Shown here piece by piece: positions 8,614 to 16,424 of a stretch of 37,653 bases of DNA (its first letter is position 1; every line of letters starts with the position of its first letter). The position numbers were made by a program, and so were the translations under genes. The notes beneath the pieces are model-generated. The model was not told where the DNA came from. It searched no databases and worked only from the letters and a program-made list of their open reading frames with translations. The DNA lies in contig JASHPE010000342.1 of the NCBI GenBank assembly GCA_030038235.1, positions 1 to 37,653 of the forward strand, given 5' to 3'. Source of the stretch: Terriglobia bacterium (GTDB lineage: Bacteria > Acidobacteriota > Terriglobia > UBA7540).

Positions 8614-9606
8614 ATGTCACGATTCTGGACGCGACGGGCATTTCTGGAAACCTCGTTGGCCGCATCTCTGCCATTGGCTGTGAAAGGATTCTCGGTGAAG
8701 CAGGGCTCAAGCGGGAGCGGCGCCGAAACGGTGGCCGGTGGCTGGAGGCTCGGCATCATCACCGACGAAATCTCGCAAAAGCTCGAAGATGCGCTGCATT
8801 TCATCTCAAGCTACCACCTGCCGGGTTGCGAGCTGCGCGAGTTCTGGGGCAAGAACATCATGAATGCCAGCCCCGCGGACCTCGGTCGCGCGCGGAAGTT
8901 GATTAGCGATCACGGCCTCAAAGTGAGCGACATCGCCTCGCCGATCTTCAAATGGAATCTTCCGCAAATGCCGGCCCACGCCGAAGAGCGTGACACCTTT
9001 GGAGCGGCTTTCACCGAGAATGACGCCGACAAGCTGCTACACCAATCCTTCGATCTGGCGCATTCGTTCGGCACGCGCAAGGTCCGCATTTTCAGCTACT
9101 GGCGGGTTCAGGATCCCGAGAAGGCGTATCCCTACGTGCGCGACCGGCTAGCCCAGGCCGCTGAGCTCTCGGGCAAGAACGGCATTCTCCTGGTGCTCGA
9201 AAACGAGCATACGTGCAACGCCGGCACCGGGCGCGAGGCGGGCAAGCTGGTCGCCGAGGTCGACTCGGCTCACCTCAAGGTCAATTGGGATCCGGGGAAC
9301 GCGGCCATGCTCGGCGAGAGGCCCTATCCCGACGGTTACGAAGCGGTGCGCGGGCACATGGGACACATGCACATCAAGGACGTCCGCAAGGACGACGCCG
9401 GGAAGCTCCATTGGGCGCCGGTGGGCGGCGGATTCATCGACTGGCGCGGGCAGTTTAAGGCCTTGCAGCGCGACGGCTACGACGACACCATGTCGCTCGA
9501 AACGCATTACCGGCGTGCGGACGGCAACGCGCTCGAGAGCACGCGCGAGTCCCTCGCAGGCCTGCTGAAGATCACAGCGGAATTTCCGCGAACCGCATCG
9601 GGCTGA
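8614..9606 (+). CDS. Tat-exported TIM-barrel sugar isomerase/epimerase
   Basis: 330 residues. The N-terminus carries a twin-arginine signal (TRRAFLETSLAASLPLAV, residues 6-23), so it should be exported folded with its metal. The body is an AP-endonuclease-2/xylose-isomerase-like TIM barrel. The four usual metal ligands appear in order: E196 (LVLENEHT), D226 (VNWDPGN), H253 (GHMHIKD) and E296 (SLETHY). Such proteins isomerise or epimerise sugars or ketoses, but the substrate cannot be told from sequence. The ATG at 8614 has GAGGAAA just upstream. It is monocistronic; a perfect 31-bp inverted repeat follows immediately and separates it from the convergent rhodanese gene. Confidence 0.9.
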   Translation: MSRFWTRRAFLETSLAASLPLAVKGFSVKQGSSGSGAETVAGGWRLGIITDEISQKLEDALHFISSYHLPGCELREFWGKNIMNASPADLGRARKLISDHGLKVSDIASPIFKWNLPQMPAHAEERDTFGAAFTENDADKLLHQSFDLAHSFGTRKVRIFSYWRVQDPEKAYPYVRDRLAQAAELSGKNGILLVLENEHTCNAGTGREAGKLVAEVDSAHLKVNWDPGNAAMLGERPYPDGYEAVRGHMGHMHIKDVRKDDAGKLHWAPVGGGFIDWRGQFKALQRDGYDDTMSLETHYRRADGNALESTRESLAGLLKITAEFPRTASG

Positions 9607-9615
9607 AGAAAAGCC

Positions 9616-9703
9616 GCTCGCTGTAGCGCCGGTGTCCTCACCGGCGCCCTAACTCGGTCTGGTGTCGCCCTTCGCCGGTGAGGACACCGGCGCTACAGCG
9701 AGC
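9616..9703. repeat. Perfect 31-bp inverted repeat (REP/BIME-like, possible bidirectional terminator)
   Basis: Bases 9616-9646 are the exact reverse complement of 9673-9703. Each arm contains its own palindrome, CGCCGGTG-TCCT-CACCGGCG. The element fills the space between two convergent genes, and its right arm abuts the rhodanese stop codon (9704-9706). Confidence 0.9.
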
Positions 9704-10264
9704 TCACTTCGTCGGCGGCAGGCTCTTCTCCACCGGATAGCCTTGCTTCAACCAATCGCTGCGAAAATCGTTCTCAATGTGCAACACGCGCAGCCGGGTG
9801 AATCCCATCGCTTTCAGCGCTTCGAACGCAGGCCGCACATTCGGACAATGGTTGAAGGGGCAGCAGCCGCAATAGATCACGATGTCGCGATCGCGCGGCC
9901 AATTCTGCGCCGCGGTTTTCAGCCGCTGCAACCCGGCGGATTCGCGCGCGGGTCCGTAGAAGAGTGCGTCCGGAAGGTGCGCCGCCTGGTACAGAAAATC
10001 AAAGCCGACGTAGACCACCAGGGCCCGGCTTTTGCTGGTCGTGCCCAGCTCCTTCACCAGAGCGGCAGGCTCGACCACCTGCGTGCTGCTCCACGGGTCC
10101 GCGGCAGTGTCCTGGTGATCGGCGACCTGGCTAGTGCGGCAGGGCACAGCGACACCGAGTCCGAGCGCCAACAGGAAGATCGCGCCCGGCGGTCGCGAGA
10201 CGATCGGCCTCGTGCTCTTCAGGCTTCGCGGTGCGCGCGCGTTGCTTCCGTACCAAGCTCTCAT
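9704..10264 (-). CDS. Exported rhodanese-domain protein
   Basis: 186 residues. The ATG at 10264 is preceded by GGAGGCGG. A basic N-terminal region and a hydrophobic stretch (about residues 28-41, IFLLALGLGVAVP) form a signal peptide or anchor; the cysteine after it lacks a convincing lipobox. The remainder fits the rhodanese fold: a VVEPAALVKEL start, VYVGFDFLYQAAHLPDA (the AHIPGA-like segment), then the loop IVIYCGCCPFNHCPN with C132 at the position of the sulfur-carrying active-site cysteine. Extra cysteines (C134, C135, C140) make the loop unusually Cys-rich. Likely a periplasmic sulfurtransferase or thiol-handling protein. It is divergent from the zinc-ribbon gene. Confidence 0.85.
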   Translation of the reverse strand: MRAWYGSNARAPRSLKSTRPIVSRPPGAIFLLALGLGVAVPCRTSQVADHQDTAADPWSSTQVVEPAALVKELGTTSKSRALVVYVGFDFLYQAAHLPDALFYGPARESAGLQRLKTAAQNWPRDRDIVIYCGCCPFNHCPNVRPAFEALKAMGFTRLRVLHIENDFRSDWLKQGYPVEKSLPPTK

Positions 10265-10317
10265 GTCCGCCTCCGAATCCGACTTTTCAATTGTATTGCG
10301 CCTCGTGAAGAGAAGCC

Positions 10318-10325
10318 GCTATTCT
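10318..10325 (+). promoter_or_regulatory. -10-like element GCTATTCT close to a start codon
   Basis: TATTCT at 10320-10325 ends 11 bases before the ATG at 10337, implying a leader of only a few bases and no Shine-Dalgarno sequence. It resembles other GCTANNNT elements here but lacks the upstream TG. Confidence 0.3.
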
Positions 10326-10336
10326 AAAGCCTCCGC

Positions 10337-10723
10337 ATGGCCGCTCCTTGCCGAAAATGTGGCGCCACGAAAACCGAGCCGGTCCGTCCGGGTCTCCGCC
10401 AGAAACTGGCTCGGCAGTTCGGCTACGATCTTCGCAAGTGCGCGCGCTGCCGCAAGCTCAGGCTGCTGGCGCGCGGCAAGAAGCGTGCCGTTGCCAATGT
10501 TGTCACCGGGGTCGAAGATGTTAACGGCGGCACAGCCGCATCCCCAATTGCGCCGGATCCGGCTCCGTTCTACGATCCCGATGGATTCAACGGCTGCCCC
10601 CGCTGCGGCGAAACGAGATTCCGTCGCTCGCGGCGCACTTGGCTCGACCGCGTGGTGTTCCGGCATCCGCCGATGGTGCGATGCTCCGCGTGCGGCTACC
10701 GTTTTCCGGCTCCACAGTTGTAA
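10337..10723 (+). CDS. Double zinc-ribbon protein
   Basis: 128 residues, basic, with no hydrophobic segment. Two four-cysteine zinc-binding sites are visible: CRKCG with CARCRK in the N-terminal third and CPRCGE with CSACGY near the C-terminus, separated by a Pro/Ala-rich linker (about 60-80). The paired CxxC knuckles suggest nucleic-acid or protein binding, but no named family is recognised. The stop codon lies 12 bases before the murJ start, so the two genes are probably co-transcribed or murJ has its own promoter overlapping the stop. Known function: none. Confidence 0.72.
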   Translation: MAAPCRKCGATKTEPVRPGLRQKLARQFGYDLRKCARCRKLRLLARGKKRAVANVVTGVEDVNGGTAASPIAPDPAPFYDPDGFNGCPRCGETRFRRSRRTWLDRVVFRHPPMVRCSACGYRFPAPQL

Positions 10724-10735
10724 AATCAGCGCTCC

Positions 10736-12313
10736 ATGCCACCTACCTCCGCGTCCGTGATGCGCCGAATCACCCAGTCGACCGGCGTGGTCATGGCCAG
10801 CGTTCTTTTGAGCCGCGTTCTCGGACTCCTGCGCGAATGGGCCGTGGCGCACCAGGTGGGATCGAATGCGGCCACTGACGCTTACTACGCCGCCTTCACT
10901 TTGCCCGACTTCCTGAACTACCTCGTGGCGGGCGGGTCGCTCAGCCTCATCTTCATCCCGGTTTTTACCAAGTACGTTGCCGAAGGCGCTGAGGACGACG
11001 CCTGGCACGTGTTTTCCACCGTGCTGACGTTTATGGGCATCGTGCTGGTGGTTCTGGTTGTGGCCGCCGAAGTCTGGGCGCCTTCGCTCGTGCGCCTCAT
11101 TGTGCCCGGATTCAAGCCGTCGGAAAGCGCGCGCGCCGTCGCACTCACTCGCTTGATGCTGCCCGCGCAATTCGCCTTCTACCTGGGTGGCGTGCTGGCC
11201 GCAGTCCAGTACGCTAAGGCGCAATTCGTGGTGCCGTCACTCGCGCCCCTTATCTATAACCTCGGAATCATCCTGGGCGGCCTCCTGCTCGGATCGCGCA
11301 TCGGCATCACGGGATTCTCCGTCGGAGTGCTGGCCGGCGCCTTCGTTGGAAACTTCGCTTTGCAAATTTACGGCGCGTGCCGTGCGGGTGCGCGCTTCCG
11401 GCCCAACCTCGATCTCGGTCATCCCGGCTTTCGACTGTTTCTGAAACTCGCGATTCCGATCATGCTGGCGCTGTCGCTGGTCTTCACCGACGATTGGATC
11501 GTGCGCTGGTTCGGTTCCTACCTGCGCCCTGCGTCGATTACCTGGCTGCAATGGGGCAAGACGCTGATGCGCGTTCCGCTCGGCGCGGTGGGGCAGGCGG
11601 TCGGCGTCGCCTCGTTTCCTTTCCTCGCGCAACTCTTTTCCGAGCGCCGCTTCGACGAGTTAAATCGAACCCTGGACTCGACACTGAAGGGTCTTTTGCT
11701 ACTGCTGCTCCCGATTTCCACGTTGACCATGGCGGAGAGCCGTCCGCTGGTGCATCTTTTCTTCGCCACCCACACCCGCGCGACGGCGCTCGATGTGAAT
11801 TCGACCGCTGCCGCCCTCGTCTTCTACTCGATCGGCATGTTCGCCTGGGGCGCGCAAGGCATTGTGGCGCGCGGATTCTACGCGGCGCACGATACGCTGA
11901 CCCCGGCGGTGAGCGGCACGCTGCTAACGCTGCTGAATCTTCCCGTCTACTGGCTGCTGGTGCGCCGCCTGAACTACGTCGGGCTGGCCTTCGCTAGCTC
12001 GATCGGCATCATCGTGTACACGGTGGTACTCTTCGCGATGTTGCGAGGACGCCTCCCGGGGTATCCGGTCCGTGAGGTTTTGTCGTTCTTCGTCAAAGTT
12101 GCGGCGGTCGCGCTCGCAGCGGGATTCGTCACGTGGCGCCTCACGGAATGGCTGGGATCGCGCGTCGGATGGAGTTCGACGCGCGGGGCGATCGAGGTCC
12201 TGGCGATATCCTCGATCGTGGGTCTCGGATTGACGGCGGCGCTCGCCTGGATAATCCGCATCGGCGAACTCCGCAATCTGCTCGGCGGGCCGCGGTCCGC
12301 GCCCGCGCTCTAG
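10736..12313 (+). CDS. murJ: Lipid II flippase MurJ (MviN)
   Basis: 525 residues of polytopic inner-membrane protein, about 14 hydrophobic segments, in the MOP-superfamily fold. The N-terminus shows VVMASVLLSRVLGLLREWAVAHQVG and AFTLPDFLNYLVAGGSLSLIFIPVF, matching the conserved start of MurJ; family-typical blocks such as WLQWGKTLMRVPLGAVGQAVGVASFPFLAQ and GIVARGFYAAHDTLTPA follow. MurJ flips lipid-linked peptidoglycan precursors across the inner membrane. The ATG at 10736 has no ribosome binding site; a second ATG at 10760 gives MRRITQ and would also fit the family. The next gene, tlyA, converges on it. Confidence 0.93.
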   Translation: MPPTSASVMRRITQSTGVVMASVLLSRVLGLLREWAVAHQVGSNAATDAYYAAFTLPDFLNYLVAGGSLSLIFIPVFTKYVAEGAEDDAWHVFSTVLTFMGIVLVVLVVAAEVWAPSLVRLIVPGFKPSESARAVALTRLMLPAQFAFYLGGVLAAVQYAKAQFVVPSLAPLIYNLGIILGGLLLGSRIGITGFSVGVLAGAFVGNFALQIYGACRAGARFRPNLDLGHPGFRLFLKLAIPIMLALSLVFTDDWIVRWFGSYLRPASITWLQWGKTLMRVPLGAVGQAVGVASFPFLAQLFSERRFDELNRTLDSTLKGLLLLLLPISTLTMAESRPLVHLFFATHTRATALDVNSTAAALVFYSIGMFAWGAQGIVARGFYAAHDTLTPAVSGTLLTLLNLPVYWLLVRRLNYVGLAFASSIGIIVYTVVLFAMLRGRLPGYPVREVLSFFVKVAAVALAAGFVTWRLTEWLGSRVGWSSTRGAIEVLAISSIVGLGLTAALAWIIRIGELRNLLGGPRSAPAL

Positions 12314-12370
12314 CTCGAAAGCCGGCGACAAAGCCGCACGTTCTCGAATCGCCGTTCTAACACAGACTCG

Positions 12371-13141
12371 CTAGGGCCAGATGCCGTGCACGAAGAACTC
12401 GCGATTGCCGCTGACGCCGGGCAGCACGCTCTCGTCGGAATCGATGCGGCTGAAGCCGAGTTCCGCGAGCTTGCCGGCTACGCGCGCCACGGCCTTCTGG
12501 TGCAGCTTCGGATCGCGCACCACGCCGCCCTTGCCCACCTGGCCGCGTCCTACTTCGAATTGAGGCTTAGTGAGAACGATGACCTCGGCGCCTGGCAGAA
12601 GCAGCGCCGGAATCATGGGAAGAATCAGGGTGGCGGAGATGAAGGAAACGTCGATCGTCACGATGTCCACCGGCTCGCCGATGGCGCTCGCTTCGAGGTA
12701 TCGAGCATTGGTCTTCTCGATCGAGACCACGCGCGGATCGTGCCGCAGCTTCCAATCGAGCTGGTTGGTCCCGACGTCGATCGCATAAACGCGCTGCGCG
12801 CCGTGCTGCAGCAGGCAATCGGTGAAGCCCCCGGTCGAAGCGCCGATATCCGCGCAGGTCTTGCCCGTCGGGTCCACGCCAAAGTAATCCAGCGCGCCTT
12901 CCAGCTTGATTCCGGCGCGGCTCACGTAACGCGGAGTTTCGCCGAGAATTCTCAGCGAAGCGTCAGCCGCCACAAGCTGACCGCATTTCTCCACCTTCTG
13001 CTCTGCGGCGAGCACTTGCCCGGCGAGGATCAGCGCTTGGGCTTTCTGGCGGGAATCGACGAGACCGCGTCCGACCAGGAGATGATCCACGCGGGTCTTG
13101 CGCGGGCTGTGGGTTGCAGCAACCCTCTTGGAAAATGTCAT
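12371..13141 (-). CDS. tlyA: TlyA-family rRNA (cytidine-2'-O)-methyltransferase
   Basis: 256 residues. An N-terminal S4 RNA-binding domain (VDHLLVGRGLVDSRQKAQALILAG, about 18-80) is followed by an FtsJ-like Rossmann methyltransferase domain. That domain holds the SAM motif ADIGASTGGFTDCLLQHGA, VDIVTIDVSFISATLILP, and VVRDP near the C-terminus. The family includes TlyA 2'-O-methyltransferases of 16S/23S rRNA and related hemolysin-annotated proteins. It is last in the xseB-ispA-dxs-tlyA order, 109 bases after dxs. The start is uncertain: the ATG at 13141 lies inside an intergenic inverted repeat with no ribosome binding site, and the S4 domain proper begins at a GTG 17 codons later. Confidence 0.9.
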   Translation of the reverse strand: MTFSKRVAATHSPRKTRVDHLLVGRGLVDSRQKAQALILAGQVLAAEQKVEKCGQLVAADASLRILGETPRYVSRAGIKLEGALDYFGVDPTGKTCADIGASTGGFTDCLLQHGAQRVYAIDVGTNQLDWKLRHDPRVVSIEKTNARYLEASAIGEPVDIVTIDVSFISATLILPMIPALLLPGAEVIVLTKPQFEVGRGQVGKGGVVRDPKLHQKAVARVAGKLAELGFSRIDSDESVLPGVSGNREFFVHGIWP

Positions 13142-13207
13142 GCTGAGCGCAGCGAAGCATCCCGGTGTTTGGCAATGCAGAGATCCCTCGCTGCGCTCAG
13201 GATGACA
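13136..13207. repeat. 27-bp imperfect inverted repeat between dxs and tlyA
   Basis: Arms 13136-13162 and 13181-13207 (TGTCAT-CTGAGCGCAGCGA type) match as inverted copies with about four mismatches. The left arm contains the proposed tlyA start codon. Confidence 0.85.
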
Positions 13208-13250
13208 CGATCCTGCAGCCTTGCGCCATCAGTCGGGGCCCATCCGTCCG

Positions 13251-15170
13251 TCACCGTCCGCCCACTGAGCGCAACGCCTCTCCGGCATGCGACGGCGCTT
13301 CGCGCGCGAAGGACTCGATGCGCTGCACGATGCCATCGACATCGAGACCGTACTTGGCGTGCAGCAGATTCGGCGCACCATGCGGAATGATGCGATCGGG
13401 GACGGCGATGCGCAAAAGGCTCGCGGGAATGCGACGATCCTGCAGCAGCGCGGCCACCGCAGCGCCGAATCCGCCCGTTTCAGTGCCCTCTTCGGCCGTC
13501 ACCAGGAATTGCTTTTCCGCAGCCAGCACCGAGATGAGTTCGTGATCGAGCGGCTTCATAAAGCGCGCGTTGATCACGGTGGCGTTCAGGCCTGCGGCCT
13601 CGAGGCGCGTCGCCGCTTCCAGGCAGGGATAGACCATGCTGCCGAGCGCCAGGATGGCGATGTCGCTGCCTTCGCGCAGGATCTCGGCCTTGCCGATCTC
13701 GAGCTTGCGGAAATCTTCCAACCGCACACCCAACCCATTGCCGCGCGGATAGCGCAGCGCCGCCGGTCCGCCAAGCTCCACGGCGGTGTAGAGCATGTGG
13801 CGCAATTCGTTTTCGTCCTTGGGGGCCATCACCACCATTCCGGGCAGCGCCGAGAGGTAAACCAAGTCGTAGAGACCATGGTGCGTGGGACCGTCGGCGC
13901 CCACGATTCCGGCGCGGTCGAGCGCCAGAGTCACGGGCAAGCGCATCAGGCAGACGTCGTGCACAAGCTGGTCGTAGGCTCGCTGCAGGAACGTGGAATA
14001 GATCGCCGCCACCGGACGCATCCCCTCGCAGGCCAGTCCGCAAGCGAATTCCACCGCGTGCTGCTCGGCGATTCCCACGTCGAAGAAGCGGTCGGGGAAG
14101 CGGTGCGCGAATTCCTCGAGGCCCGTGCCTTCGCACATGGCGGCAGTGATGGCCACCACGCGCGAATCGCGCTCCGCCAGGCTCGTCACCGCCTTGCCGA
14201 AGACGCTGGTGTACGACGGCGCTTTCGCCGGAGCCTTGTGAAACGCGCCGGTGGAGATGTCGAACTGAGTCACGCCGTGGTACTTCGCCGGCAACTCCTC
14301 GGCCTGGGAATAGCCTTTGCCTTTCTGCGTGACCACGTGCAGCAGCGTGGGTCCGGGATGATCCTTCAGCCTGGTGAGCGCATTCAGCAGATCGTCGAAA
14401 CTGTGGCCGTTGATCGGGCCGCTGTAGTCGAAGCCCAGCTCTTCGAAGACCAGGCCGGGGATGAACAGCGTCTTGAACGAGTCCACGATCTCCTTGGAGA
14501 GCTTCCATAGCCGCGGGCCCACGCGCGGCACGGACGACATCCGCTTCTCGACTTCTTCACGCAGGCGGTGATACGCCTGCCCGTGCACGATGCGGTTCAG
14601 GTAGCCCGCGATGGCGCCCACATTGGGCGAAATCGACATCTTGTTGTCGTTGAGAATCACCAGCACTTTCTTGCCAAGTGTGCCGAGGTTGTTGATGCCT
14701 TCGAGCGCCAGCCCTCCCGTCAGGCCGGCGTCGCCCACCACCGCCACCACGTGGAAATTCTCGTGTTTCAAATCGCGCGCCACCGCCATGCCGAGCGCCG
14801 CCGAGATTGCGGTGCAGGCGTGCGCCACGTTGAGCGAGTCGTAGGGACTCTCGTCGCGCACGGGGAATCCGGAAAGACCGCCGTACTGGCGAATGGTCGG
14901 AAAGCGGTCGCGGCGTCCGGTGAGAATCTTGTGGCCATACGCCTGATGGCCGATGTCCCACACCAGGCGGTCACGCGGCGTGTCGAAGACGTAGTGCAGC
15001 GCGATGGTCAGCTCGATCGTGCCCAGGCTCGACGCCAGATGCCCACCGACTTGCGAGATCACCGAGATGATATAGTCGCGCAGCTCCTCGGCGACGTAGG
15101 GCAGTTCGGCGCGAGGCACTTTCTTCAAGTCGTCGGGAGAGTTGATCGCCGGTAAATAGTGGTAGTCCAT
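13251..15170 (-). CDS. dxs: 1-deoxy-D-xylulose-5-phosphate synthase
   Basis: 639 residues from the ATG at 15170, whose A is the last base of the ispA stop (TGATG), giving translational coupling; a TTG one codon earlier is also possible. Dxs condenses pyruvate with glyceraldehyde-3-phosphate using thiamine diphosphate, the entry step of the MEP isoprenoid pathway. Visible: GGHLASSLGTIELTIALHYVFDTP with the catalytic-type H44, DIGHQAYGHKILTGRR, the TPP/Mg motif GDAGLTGG (146-153) ending in NDNKMSISPNVG, DGPTHHGLYDL, and LRYPRG in the transketolase pyrimidine domain. The C-terminal transketolase domain is complete. Context with ispA fits the pathway. Confidence 0.97.
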   Translation of the reverse strand: MDYHYLPAINSPDDLKKVPRAELPYVAEELRDYIISVISQVGGHLASSLGTIELTIALHYVFDTPRDRLVWDIGHQAYGHKILTGRRDRFPTIRQYGGLSGFPVRDESPYDSLNVAHACTAISAALGMAVARDLKHENFHVVAVVGDAGLTGGLALEGINNLGTLGKKVLVILNDNKMSISPNVGAIAGYLNRIVHGQAYHRLREEVEKRMSSVPRVGPRLWKLSKEIVDSFKTLFIPGLVFEELGFDYSGPINGHSFDDLLNALTRLKDHPGPTLLHVVTQKGKGYSQAEELPAKYHGVTQFDISTGAFHKAPAKAPSYTSVFGKAVTSLAERDSRVVAITAAMCEGTGLEEFAHRFPDRFFDVGIAEQHAVEFACGLACEGMRPVAAIYSTFLQRAYDQLVHDVCLMRLPVTLALDRAGIVGADGPTHHGLYDLVYLSALPGMVVMAPKDENELRHMLYTAVELGGPAALRYPRGNGLGVRLEDFRKLEIGKAEILREGSDIAILALGSMVYPCLEAATRLEAAGLNATVINARFMKPLDHELISVLAAEKQFLVTAEEGTETGGFGAAVAALLQDRRIPASLLRIAVPDRIIPHGAPNLLHAKYGLDVDGIVQRIESFAREAPSHAGEALRSVGGR

Positions 15171-16069
15171 CAAGATTGCCTTGTAATCAAGAAATGTGCG
15201 ATTTCTTCGAGGCGCCTCGCGCGCCCGCCGTACGGCGCAAGCGCCTCGCAGGCTTGGCGGACCAGACGCTCGGCAAGCCGCCGCGATTCCTCCACTCCGT
15301 AGAATGCCGGGTAGGTCGCCTTGCGGTGATCTCCGTCCTTGTGCACCGCCTTGCCGAGTTCCTGCTCCGTGCCGACCACGTCAAGCAGGTCGTCAACGAT
15401 CTGAAATGCCAGCCCGACTCTTTCGCCGTATTCCGTCACTCGCGCGACATCGTCCTCCGGGGCGCCCGCGATCAGCGCGCCGGTGCGGGCCGAGGCGCAA
15501 ATCAGCGCGCCGGTCTTGGTCCGGTGGATGTAATGCAGCGTATCCTCCTTGACCTCCTGCGAGGCAGCGGCGAGATCCGCCACCTGCCCGCCGATCAGCC
15601 CGCGCGTCCCGAGCGCATAGGCAAGTTCGTGGACGATACGGATCTGGAGGTCGGCGGGAATCGCTCTGACTTCCGCGATGACCTCGAACGCCAGCGTCAG
15701 AAGACCGTCGCCGGCCAGAATGGCCAGGGCTTCACCGAACACGCGATGGTTCGTGGGCTTGCCGCGCCGCAAGTCATCGTTGTCCATCGCCGGCAGATCA
15801 TCGTGGATCAGCGAATAGGTGTGGACCAGCTCGAGCGCTGCGGCGGCGGTTACGAGCGCTTCGTCATCCACGCCAAATAGCCGCCCGCATTCGAGGCAGA
15901 GAATCGGCCGCAGACGCTTCCCACCCGCCAGCACCGAGTAGCGCATGGCCCGGTGAATCGAGGCCGGTGGCTCCGATTCCGGCGGCAGAATGCGATCGAG
16001 TTCCTGGTCCACCCGAGCGCGCTCGGTTTCAAGATACTCACCGATGCTGACGTCCACTGCAGGATTCAT
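15170..16069 (-). CDS. ispA: Farnesyl/polyprenyl diphosphate synthase
   Basis: 299 residues, an all-alpha trans-isoprenyl diphosphate synthase. The first Asp-rich motif is DDLPAMDNDDLRRG (D90, D91 and D96), the second DDLLD (226-230), and LAGGKRLRP lies near 47-55. The residues before the first motif (HTYSLIHDD) match the bacterial IspA pattern, favouring farnesyl diphosphate as product over longer chains; geranylgeranyl diphosphate cannot be excluded. It uses IPP and DMAPP made through the MEP pathway, whose first enzyme is encoded by the overlapping downstream dxs. The start at 16069 has only a weak TGAG ribosome binding site. It lies 64 bases after xseB. Confidence 0.94.
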   Translation of the reverse strand: MNPAVDVSIGEYLETERARVDQELDRILPPESEPPASIHRAMRYSVLAGGKRLRPILCLECGRLFGVDDEALVTAAAALELVHTYSLIHDDLPAMDNDDLRRGKPTNHRVFGEALAILAGDGLLTLAFEVIAEVRAIPADLQIRIVHELAYALGTRGLIGGQVADLAAASQEVKEDTLHYIHRTKTGALICASARTGALIAGAPEDDVARVTEYGERVGLAFQIVDDLLDVVGTEQELGKAVHKDGDHRKATYPAFYGVEESRRLAERLVRQACEALAPYGGRARRLEEIAHFLITRQS

Positions 16070-16133
16070 CGCAACTCAAGCCGGATTCACCTAAGCCCAC
16101 CACTCGCGGGCATTTGAACCCGCCTCGCCCGGC

Positions 16134-16424
16134 CTACTTGGCGCTGCCTTCCGGCTCTTCCTCGAACTTCTCCGCTACAACCTTCCCGCCGGCGCGTTTG
16201 CGAAGGATCTCCACCCGTCCCTCTGCCGCTTCGAGCTGCTGTTGGCACAAGCCGGTCAGGCGCATGCCCTCCTCGTAGAGCTCCAGCGCCTTCTCGAGCG
16301 GCAATTCGGCGTCTTCGAGCCGGCCGACGATCCGGTCGAGAGCCTCGAGGTTCTTCTCGAAGCTCTCCGGCTCCGGCGTGCTGGCCGCCTCCTTTGGAGC
16401 GGATCGCTGATCAGGCTGGCTCAT
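16134..16424 (-). CDS. xseB: Exodeoxyribonuclease VII small subunit
   Basis: 96 residues, mostly charged helix. The XseB signature is clear: FEKNLEALDRIVGRLEDAELPLEKALELYEEGMRL... in residues 22-60, forming the coiled hairpin that binds the XseA large subunit. Exonuclease VII degrades single-stranded DNA to oligonucleotides. The large-subunit gene xseA, which usually precedes xseB, is absent here; instead the gene overlaps the 3' end of the homocysteine methyltransferase/MTHFR gene by 14 bases. The N-terminal 20 residues (polar, Pro-rich) and the C-terminal acidic tail are variable in the family. Confidence 0.93.
   Translation of the reverse strand: MSQPDQRSAPKEAASTPEPESFEKNLEALDRIVGRLEDAELPLEKALELYEEGMRLTGLCQQQLEAAEGRVEILRKRAGGKVVAEKFEEEPEGSAK

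Noticed and set aside
13287-14510. Long plus-strand frame opposite dxs
   Set aside because: Antisense shadow of an unmistakable dxs gene; His/Arg-rich with no domain.
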